Assembly (NCBI RefSeq): GCF_013304385.1
Contig: NZ_JAAITU010000019.1
Coordinates: 1-64,000 of the forward strand
Reading direction: 5' to 3'
DNA: 64,000 nucleotides
Origin: Blautia glucerasea
GTDB taxonomy: Bacteria; Bacillota; Clostridia; Lachnospirales; Lachnospiraceae
The first letter of the stretch is position 1. Every line of letters begins with the position of its first letter. Below the pieces are notes generated by a model. It did not search any database. It had not been told where the DNA came from and worked only from the letters and a program-made list of their open reading frames with translations. Made by a program: the position numbers and the translations under genes. Positions 8,957-15,512 of this stretch are shown in pieces.

Positions 8957-10789
8957 GTGCGAGAGGCATTGAGAAATCCAACTGAGGTATTGAAAAATTT
9001 GATGGAAAAGTCAAAGAATGAAACTTACAGATTTCAGAGATTATACAGAAATCTGTACAATCCGGAGTTTTATTGGCTTGCGTATAAAAATATCTACGCA
9101 AATGATGGCAGTATGACTGCCGGAGCTGATGGAACAACGATTGATGGCATGGGTAACGAGAGAATTGAGAGGATTATTTTATCCTTAAAAAACCGAAGTT
9201 ACCAACCTAAGCCTGCAAGAAGAGAATATATTGCAAAGAAAAACAGCAGTAAAAAACGTCCTCTGGGTATTCAGTCAGGGGATGATAAACTCGTGCAGGA
9301 AGTCGTTAAGATGATTTTGGAGAGTATTTATGAGCCTGTGTTCAGTAATAAATCACATGGGTTCAGACCAAACAGAAGCTGTCAGACAGCACTGAAACAG
9401 ATACAGAACACCTTTACTGGTGCGAACTGGTTTGTGGAAGGAGATATACACGCTTGTTTTGACAGTTTCGACCACCATGTAGTTATCGACCTCTTGAAAA
9501 AGAGGATTGATGACGAAGCGTTTATCCAGCTTATATGGAAATTCCTAAAAGCAGGATATATGGAACAATGGACATTCAACAGAACCTATAGCGGAGTGCC
9601 GCAGGGGTCGGGAGTCAGTCCAGTGCTGGCAAATATTTACCTTCATGAATTGGACAAATTTATGGAAAATTATGCAGAAAACTTCAATACAGAAGCCAAG
9701 AAGAAACATTTTTCTACTGCATATAAGTCCAGTGTCGGTAAGGCATACAGATATAGGAAAAAGGGCAGAGAGATATGGGATAGTCTGTCTGACGAAGAAA
9801 AGAAAATCAGATGCAAAAATCTTAAGGAACTGGAAATGATTGAAAAATCTACAACACCGTACGTCTATAACGACAGTAATTATAAAAGGGTGCAGTATAC
9901 GAGATATGCGGATGATTTTATCATCGGGGTTATTGGTAGCAAAGCAGACGCAGAAGCTATCAAGAAAGACGTGAAAATATTCCTGCAAAAAGCATTGAAA
10001 TTAGAAATGTCAGACACTAAGACAAAGGTTACGCACACTGGAGACAGAGCAAGATTTCTAGGTTACGACATTACGGTATCAAGAGTGCAGACGCTACAGA
10101 AGGCTTCTAACGGAAGGGTTCAGAGATGTCAGACAGGAGTTGTTAAACTGTACGTTCCACGCGAAAAATGGGTAGGTAAGTTAATTGAATACAAAGCAAT
10201 GAAAATCAAAATCAACGAAAACGGAAAAGAGAGATTTGTAGCCCTTCATAGGGGAAAACTGGTAAACCAGAGCGATATTGAAATTCTCGCAAGATACAAT
10301 GCAGAAGTCCGTGGACTATATAATTATTACTCCATAGCGAATGACTCCTTTAAAATAGGGAGATTTGCCAATGTAATGAAATACAGCATGTATAAAACAT
10401 TTGCGTGCAAGTATAAGACGAACGTTCATGAGATTAAGCGGAGATATTGCAGAAACGAATTATTTACAGTTGCGTATGAAACAAGGCAGGGAATGAAAAC
10501 AACAACATTCTACAGGGATGGTTATAAACGGAAGGAATGTGCTACAAAGTTTGATAATGTAAGCGAGCTTCCGCAGTTTTCAAAATATGCCAAGACTAAC
10601 ACTCTCAAACAGAGAGTGGAACGTCATACTTGTGAATTATGCCAAAAAGACTGTAGAAATCTGGTAATACACCAAGTTAAGAAACTCAAAGATTTAAAGG
10701 GAAATACAGAGTGGGTACTTCTCATGCGAAAAAGGAGACGGAAAACACTCGTGGTATGCCCCGAATGCCATAATTTAATTCATTCGTAA
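8957..10789 (+). CDS. ltrA: Group II intron reverse transcriptase/maturase
   Basis: 610 residues from GTG 8957; TTG 8969 is better spaced from AAGGAAGG and may be the true start. The order is RT blocks 0-7 with catalytic YADD in QYTRYADDFIIGV (about residue 320), a maturase domain X (about 420-510), and a C-terminal HNH endonuclease region with the CELC and CPEC pairs and a final CHNLIH motif. It assists splicing and carries out target-primed reverse transcription for retrohoming. All motifs are intact. The gene is contained within the intron. Confidence 0.92.
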   Translation: MREALRNPTEVLKNLMEKSKNETYRFQRLYRNLYNPEFYWLAYKNIYANDGSMTAGADGTTIDGMGNERIERIILSLKNRSYQPKPARREYIAKKNSSKKRPLGIQSGDDKLVQEVVKMILESIYEPVFSNKSHGFRPNRSCQTALKQIQNTFTGANWFVEGDIHACFDSFDHHVVIDLLKKRIDDEAFIQLIWKFLKAGYMEQWTFNRTYSGVPQGSGVSPVLANIYLHELDKFMENYAENFNTEAKKKHFSTAYKSSVGKAYRYRKKGREIWDSLSDEEKKIRCKNLKELEMIEKSTTPYVYNDSNYKRVQYTRYADDFIIGVIGSKADAEAIKKDVKIFLQKALKLEMSDTKTKVTHTGDRARFLGYDITVSRVQTLQKASNGRVQRCQTGVVKLYVPREKWVGKLIEYKAMKIKINENGKERFVALHRGKLVNQSDIEILARYNAEVRGLYNYYSIANDSFKIGRFANVMKYSMYKTFACKYKTNVHEIKRRYCRNELFTVAYETRQGMKTTTFYRDGYKRKECATKFDNVSELPQFSKYAKTNTLKQRVERHTCELCQKDCRNLVIHQVKKLKDLKGNTEWVLLMRKRRRKTLVVCPECHNLIHS

Positions 10790-10809
10790 CACCGCAAATG
10801 ATAAGCGGA

Positions 10810-10843
10810 AAGCCGTATACATCGAGAGGTGTACGTGCGGTTT
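10810..10843 (+). ncRNA. Group II intron domain V
   Basis: 34-nt hairpin: AAGCCGTATACATC, tetraloop GAGA, GGTGTACGTGCGGTTT. It has the AGC catalytic triad, a two-base bulge and a GNRA tetraloop, the signature of the ribozyme active site. Domain VI with the branch-point A follows to 10896. Confidence 0.85.
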
Positions 10844-10896
10844 GGGAGGGAGTGGATGCAAGCCCTTTTCGAAGGATGAGCTGAAGCTTACCTCAT

Positions 10897-11271
10897 GATA
10901 CGACCTTATTCCTGGGGGGAAAGGAAAAAACGACATTAAAGGAAATAGCGGAGATCCTGGGAAAAGAAACCATAGATCTTTATAACACATCGGATACGAG
11001 AGGCAGTCAGCGGTCTTATGGAATGAACTACCAGAAAATAGGAAAGGAGTTGATGAGCCAGGATGAAATAGCAGTCATGGACGGAGGAAAATGTATTCTG
11101 CAGGTGAGAGGTGTCAGACCATTTTTCTCAAATAAATACGATATTTGCAAACATAAAAACTACAAATATCTGTCCGATTATGACAAAAAGAATATCTTTG
11201 ATATTGAAAAATATCTGAGTACTAATCTGATACTGAAACCAGAGGATGAAGTGGAACTGTATCAGATGTAA
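10897..11271 (+). CDS. VirD4/TcpA-type coupling protein, 3-prime exon
   Basis: Last 124 codons plus stop of the split coupling protein. It begins GAT ACG ACC TTA right after the intron and continues LGKETIDLYNTSDTRGSQ, the conserved VirD4 C-terminal ATPase segment. A short internal frame from ATG 11023 exists but is not an independent gene. The 23-bp palindrome copy 3 begins immediately after the stop. Confidence 0.85.
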   Translation, partial: DTTLFLGGKEKTTLKEIAEILGKETIDLYNTSDTRGSQRSYGMNYQKIGKELMSQDEIAVMDGGKCILQVRGVRPFFSNKYDICKHKNYKYLSDYDKKNIFDIEKYLSTNLILKPEDEVELYQM

Positions 11272-11294
11272 CTTCTCGACAAATTGTCGGGAAG
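11272..11294. promoter_or_regulatory. 23-bp near-palindrome, copy 3
   Basis: CTTCTCGACAA-A-TTGTCGGGAAG starts one base after the coupling protein stop and precedes the maff2-virB6-prgI-virB4 block. It differs from a perfect palindrome only at the centre and one position. Confidence 0.6.
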
Positions 11295-11313
11295 TGGATC
11301 ATGGGAGGAAATC

Positions 11314-11415
11314 ATGAATAATTTGGAAAAAAGGAACAGTCGGTATCCATCGACGAAAATGAATATACCGACTGTACGTGTGAAGAATTTTCCAAGTAGA
11401 AAATCCTATGCTTAG
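11314..11415 (+). CDS. Possible 33-residue leader peptide
   Basis: ATG 11314 with GGGAGG six bases upstream; the product begins MNNLEKRNSRYPSTKMN and is very basic, without a membrane segment. A perfect 11-bp inverted repeat is embedded in the frame. It may be a leader peptide for attenuation of the downstream Maff2 operon, or the ribosome site may be incidental. No family is known. Confidence 0.35.
   Translation: MNNLEKRNSRYPSTKMNIPTVRVKNFPSRKSYA
11336..11375 (+). promoter_or_regulatory. Perfect 11-bp stem-loop in maff2 leader
   Basis: ACAGTCGGTAT (11336-11346) pairs with ATACCGACTGT (11365-11375) around an 18-nt loop. There is no T tract, so it is not a classic terminator. A second hairpin, TGGAAAA/TTTTCCA at 11482-11501, abuts the AAAGG ribosome site of maff2. 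Together they look like a structured 5-prime UTR. Confidence 0.45.
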
Positions 11416-11512
11416 TGTAGCACAAAAGGCAGGGTTTATATAGTGTTTTCTTCCCTTTCTGGAAAAAATCTAAGAAAGGACTGGAAAATGTAAGTTTTCC
11501 AAAGGTACACTT

Positions 11513-11728
11513 ATGGCATTTTTTACAACGGCAATTACGACCTTAAAAACATTGGTTTGTGCGATCGGAGCCGGACTTGCAGCCTGGGGAGTGATCAATC
11601 TGCTGGAAGGATATGGAACGGACAATCCGGGTGCAAAGTCACAAGGAATAAAACAGTTGATGGCGGGCGGTGGCATCGTACTGATTGGAATAAACCTGAT
11701 TCCACAGCTTGCAACTTTGTTTGGATAA
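11513..11728 (+). CDS. Maff2 family protein
   Basis: 71 residues, with membrane helices at about 10-30 and 48-68 separated by LLEGYGTDNPGAKSQGIKQL. This is the Maff2 family (PF12750), a short two-helix protein in Clostridial conjugative elements, always next to the VirB6/PrgI/VirB4 cluster. Size, topology and position resemble VirB2-like channel or pilin subunits, but that role is inferred. It is followed 4 nt later by the VirB6-like gene. Confidence 0.85.
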   Translation: MAFFTTAITTLKTLVCAIGAGLAAWGVINLLEGYGTDNPGAKSQGIKQLMAGGGIVLIGINLIPQLATLFG

Positions 11729-11732
11729 ATAA

Positions 11733-12605
11733 ATGGGTGGAATAACCGAAAAAATAACAGAGTTCATAAAGGATCTGCTAACAGGCTGGATCACATCAAA
11801 CCTGGATACCATGTTCACCGATGTAAATACCAAAGTAGAAACGATTGCTACAGAGGTTGGGAAAACACCCCAAAATTGGAACAGTGGCATTTTTTCCATG
11901 ATAAAAAATCTGTCGGATAATGTCATTGTCCCCATTGCGGGGATGATTATTACATTTGTACTGTGTTATGAGCTGATTTCCATGATTATGGAAAAAAACA
12001 ATATGCACGATACGGATACGTTTATGTTTTTCAAATACATTTTTAAGATGTGGGTAGCGGTATATCTGGTTACTCATACTTTTGATATTGCGATGGCAAT
12101 TTTTGATGTAGCGAATCATGTGGTATCCAATGCTGGCGGTATGATAACCGGTTCCGCATCTATTGATGTTACAGAAGCATTGAAAACGCTTCTTGAAACG
12201 CAGATTGAAGATATGGGAATCGGAGAATTACTGGGGCTTGGTCTGGAAACGATGCTGGTCAGTTTATGTCTAAAAATCATATCAGTCCTGATTACCGTCA
12301 TTTTATATGGACGAATGATAGAAATATATCTTTATGTCTCTGTGGCACCTATTCCGTTTTCAACATTTACGAACAGGGAATGGGGAAGTATTGGAAATAA
12401 TTATGTGAAGGCATTATTAGCGTTGGGATTCCAGGGATTTTTTATGATGGTATGTGTTGCGATTTATGCAGTTCTGGTAAATGCTATTACAGTTGCGGAT
12501 AATCTTCATACAGCTATCTGGTCAGTTGCAGCATATACAGTTATTTTATGTTTCAGCCTGTTTAAGACCAGTTCCCTGGCAAAATCAATCTTCAATGCAC
12601 ATTAG
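11733..12605 (+). CDS. VirB6/TrbL-like conjugal transfer membrane protein
   Basis: 290 residues with an N-terminal amphipathic region and about six membrane helices between residues 65 and 285. The motif YVSVAPIPFSTFTNREWGSIG lies near residue 205, typical of the CD1112/TrbL-like family of Tn1549-type elements. It probably forms the inner-membrane part of the mating channel with VirB4 and PrgI. It is co-transcribed with maff2 and prgI (14-nt gap, AGGAGG). Confidence 0.82.
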   Translation: MGGITEKITEFIKDLLTGWITSNLDTMFTDVNTKVETIATEVGKTPQNWNSGIFSMIKNLSDNVIVPIAGMIITFVLCYELISMIMEKNNMHDTDTFMFFKYIFKMWVAVYLVTHTFDIAMAIFDVANHVVSNAGGMITGSASIDVTEALKTLLETQIEDMGIGELLGLGLETMLVSLCLKIISVLITVILYGRMIEIYLYVSVAPIPFSTFTNREWGSIGNNYVKALLALGFQGFFMMVCVAIYAVLVNAITVADNLHTAIWSVAAYTVILCFSLFKTSSLAKSIFNAH

Positions 12606-12619
12606 GAGGAAACAAGAAT

Positions 12620-13048
12620 ATGGCATATGTTCCAGTGCCGAAAGATTTTTCAAAAATAAAGACAAAATTAGCACTGAATTTAACTAAAAGACAAATTATA
12701 TGTTTTTCTCTGGCAGGAATTTGTGGGGTTCCGGTCTATTTGCTGACAAAAGCAGGACTGGGAACAGATGTGGCAGCAACGCTTATGATCATAGTGATGC
12801 TGCCATTTTTCTTTTTTGCAATGTATGAAAAGGATGGATTTCCAGCAGAGAAAATACTGCTTCACATTATCCGGCAGAAATTTTTAAGACCTGGAATCAG
12901 GGTCTATCGTTCAAAAAACTTATATGACCGGATTATAGAGTACGATAAATTAGAGAAAGAGGGTGCATGGCTTGAGAAAAAGGCAAAAGAAGCCAGGGAA
13001 GCGAGAAATCCGTTCCATTTCTTTAAAAAAGCAGACCGAAAAAAATAA
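12620..13048 (+). CDS. PrgI family protein (VirB3-like)
   Basis: 142 residues beginning MAYVPVPKDFSKIKTKLALN, the PrgI family (PF12666) opening. Two closely spaced membrane helices lie at residues about 28-70, followed by a basic cytoplasmic tail. PrgI takes the place of VirB3 in Gram-positive type IV secretion and directly precedes virB4. Its 3-prime end overlaps the VirB4 frame by up to 86 bp. Confidence 0.85.
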   Translation: MAYVPVPKDFSKIKTKLALNLTKRQIICFSLAGICGVPVYLLTKAGLGTDVAATLMIIVMLPFFFFAMYEKDGFPAEKILLHIIRQKFLRPGIRVYRSKNLYDRIIEYDKLEKEGAWLEKKAKEAREARNPFHFFKKADRKK

Positions 13049-15485
13049 GAAACAGAAAACCGGACTTACGAAAGAGGAAAAAAAGCGTCTGAAAGAACTT
13101 CGGATGATAAAAGCGGAGAATCAGAAGAAGAGGAAGCCTTTTACAGCGCAGGATACGATTCCATATAAGGAAATATATAAGGATGGTATCTGCAGAACGG
13201 ATGATAACTATTATTCAAAAATGGTGCAGTTCTACGATATAAATTACCAGTTAGCGCAGAATGATGATAAAGCGGCTATTTTTGAGAACTATTGTGAGTT
13301 CCTAAATTCATTTGACAGCTCTGTTGAGGTACAAATTACATTTCTTAATCAACAGGTGAATTTTGATGAGTATGCAAAAAATATTGATATTCCAGAGCAG
13401 GATGACTGTTTCAATGATATCCGGAAAGAATATTCGGATATGTTGAAAATGCAGCTTTCCAAAGGAAATAACGGGCTTGTAAAAACAAAATATATCACAT
13501 TTTCCATTAAAGCGGATAATCTGCGAAATGCAAAATCCAGGCTGGAGAGAATTGAAGCCAGTGTGTTGAATAATTTTAAGGTGATGGGAGCCATGGCAGA
13601 GCCTTTAAATGGAGTAGAACGTCTGAAAATTCTGCATGATGTGATGAATATGGACACAAAAGAATCTTTCCATTTCCATTATGGGATGGTTGCAAAAACA
13701 GGTCTGCAGACAAAAGACTTTATTGCACCTACCGGATTTGATTTTCGCAATGACAGCTATTTTCGGATGGGACAGACTTTTGGATGCGTGTCATATTTAC
13801 AGATTACATCACCAGAACTTACGGATAAACTGCTGGCAGATCTGCTGGATCTGGAAGAGAATCTTATCATCAATATGCACTTGCGTCCCATTGATCCCAA
13901 GGCAGCTATTAAAAGTCTGAAAAGTACGCTGTCAAATATTCAGAAAATGAAAATTGAAGAACAGAAGAAAGCGGTCAGAAGCGGATATGATATGGATATT
14001 ATTCCAACGGACATTTCTACATACGGAGAGGATGTGGAGGGATTGCTCAATGAAATCCAGTCCAGAAATGAGAAACTTTTTGAACTTACTTTTTTGCTGA
14101 TGAATACAGCGGACAATAAGAGAAAACTGGACAATATTGTGTATCAGACGGCAGGAATTGCCCAGAAATATAATTGTAATATACGGAGACTTCAATATCA
14201 GCAGGAACAGGGACTTGTGGCATCACTGCCACTGGGAATGAACCAGACTGGAATACAGAGAATTATGACTACGACTTCTACAGCAATCTTTGTTCCGTTT
14301 ACCACACAGGAACTTTTCCAAGGCGGTGAAGCTCTTTACTATGGCTTAAATGCACTGTCAAACAATCTCATTATGGTGGATCGGAAACGATTGAAAACAC
14401 CTAACGGCCTGATTTTGGGTACTCCTGGTTCCGGTAAGAGTTTTGCAACGAAAAGGGAAATTCTCAATGTTTTCCTGATTACAGACGATGACATTATTAT
14501 CTGTGACCCGGAGGGAGAATATTTTCCGCTGGTAAATGCCTTAAATGGTGAAGTTATTAAAATCAGTGCAAAAAGTAATGATTACATCAATCCTATGGAA
14601 GTGAACCTGGATGTTATTTATCATCCGGAGAAATACAGGATTAATGGCGATGTGGAGGATATTGATACCATTATTGCTGATAAAGCAGAGTTTATCACAT
14701 CTTTCTGCGAGGTCATTATGAAGAAACCTCAAAATGCAGAATTAAATGGTGATGAGGTTTCCATGATTGACCTGTGTGTAAAAGACATTTATAAAAAATA
14801 TCTTTACAATGATCCAAAACCGGAAAATATGCCGACTTTGCAGGATTTCTATGAACGTCTGAACTTTTATGCACCAGATAAACCAGCAGCACAGAACATT
14901 GCCAACAGTCTGCAGTTGTATGTAACAGGATCGCAGAATGTATTTAACCATCGAAGTAATGTTGATACGCAGAACAGAGTGGTATGCTTTGATATCCGGG
15001 AACTTGGAACCACATTACGAAAAGCAGGGATGTTGATTGTCCAGCATATGGTTTGGACAAGAGTATCACAGAACCGCAGTCGCAGGAAATCAACCCGTTA
15101 TTATGTGGATGAATTTCACCTTTTGCTGAACCAGCCACAGACTGCTAATTATTCTATTGAAATGTGGAAGAGATTTCGTAAGTGGGGTGGAATCATTACA
15201 GGAATCAGCCAGAATGTAACAGATTTTCTTGGCTCTCTAGCAGTAGAAAGTATTGTGGGAAACAGTGATTTTATCCTGATGTTAAATCAGCACAGTGGGG
15301 ATCAGAAGATCCTTGCGGAGAAATTGAATATTTCCAAACATCAGATTTCTTTTGCAAATAACAGTAATGCAGGAGAAGGGCTGCTTTTTTACGGAAATGT
15401 AATCATACCTTTTGCAGACAGATATCCGCAGGATACCAGAACCTATGCTTTGATGAGTACTAAACCGGATGAGATTCAGACTTAA
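12963..15485 (+). CDS. virB4: VirB4-type conjugation ATPase
   Basis: Up to 840 residues from GTG 12963. The first 50 residues are lysine-rich and overlap PrgI, so the real start may be later, for example ATG 13104. Walker A is ILGTPGSGKSFATKR at about residue 480. Walker B and the C-terminal ATPase region follow (YYVDEFHLLLNQPQTANYS; LMLNQHSGDQKILAEKLN). VirB4 powers assembly and substrate passage through the mating channel. Gene order PrgI-VirB4-hydrolase is the norm in Tn1549/CTn elements. No damage is seen. Confidence 0.92.
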   Translation: MHGLRKRQKKPGKREIRSISLKKQTEKNKKQKTGLTKEEKKRLKELRMIKAENQKKRKPFTAQDTIPYKEIYKDGICRTDDNYYSKMVQFYDINYQLAQNDDKAAIFENYCEFLNSFDSSVEVQITFLNQQVNFDEYAKNIDIPEQDDCFNDIRKEYSDMLKMQLSKGNNGLVKTKYITFSIKADNLRNAKSRLERIEASVLNNFKVMGAMAEPLNGVERLKILHDVMNMDTKESFHFHYGMVAKTGLQTKDFIAPTGFDFRNDSYFRMGQTFGCVSYLQITSPELTDKLLADLLDLEENLIINMHLRPIDPKAAIKSLKSTLSNIQKMKIEEQKKAVRSGYDMDIIPTDISTYGEDVEGLLNEIQSRNEKLFELTFLLMNTADNKRKLDNIVYQTAGIAQKYNCNIRRLQYQQEQGLVASLPLGMNQTGIQRIMTTTSTAIFVPFTTQELFQGGEALYYGLNALSNNLIMVDRKRLKTPNGLILGTPGSGKSFATKREILNVFLITDDDIIICDPEGEYFPLVNALNGEVIKISAKSNDYINPMEVNLDVIYHPEKYRINGDVEDIDTIIADKAEFITSFCEVIMKKPQNAELNGDEVSMIDLCVKDIYKKYLYNDPKPENMPTLQDFYERLNFYAPDKPAAQNIANSLQLYVTGSQNVFNHRSNVDTQNRVVCFDIRELGTTLRKAGMLIVQHMVWTRVSQNRSRRKSTRYYVDEFHLLLNQPQTANYSIEMWKRFRKWGGIITGISQNVTDFLGSLAVESIVGNSDFILMLNQHSGDQKILAEKLNISKHQISFANNSNAGEGLLFYGNVIIPFADRYPQDTRTYALMSTKPDEIQT

Positions 15486-15512
15486 CGGACAAAAAAGCAG
15501 AGGTGAGGTACA

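Larger units (their letters stand above)
8386..10896 (+). mobile_element. Group II intron with maturase ORF
   Basis: 2511-bp retroelement inserted sense in the coupling protein gene. The 5-prime end is GTGCGCCC, matching the GUGYG consensus. The 3-prime end is CTTACCTCAT with a likely branch-point A at 10890, seven bases from the end. A domain V hairpin lies at 10810-10843. Bases 8386-8956 have no gene and represent the structured RNA domains I-III; the reverse transcriptase lies in domain IV. Exact excision restores an uninterrupted coupling protein frame, which fixes both ends. A complete IEP and domain V suggest it can splice. Confidence 0.9.

Noticed and set aside
11023-11271. Independent 82-residue gene
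   Set aside because: It is the in-frame tail of the coupling protein 3-prime exon; family similarity continues upstream to 10897.
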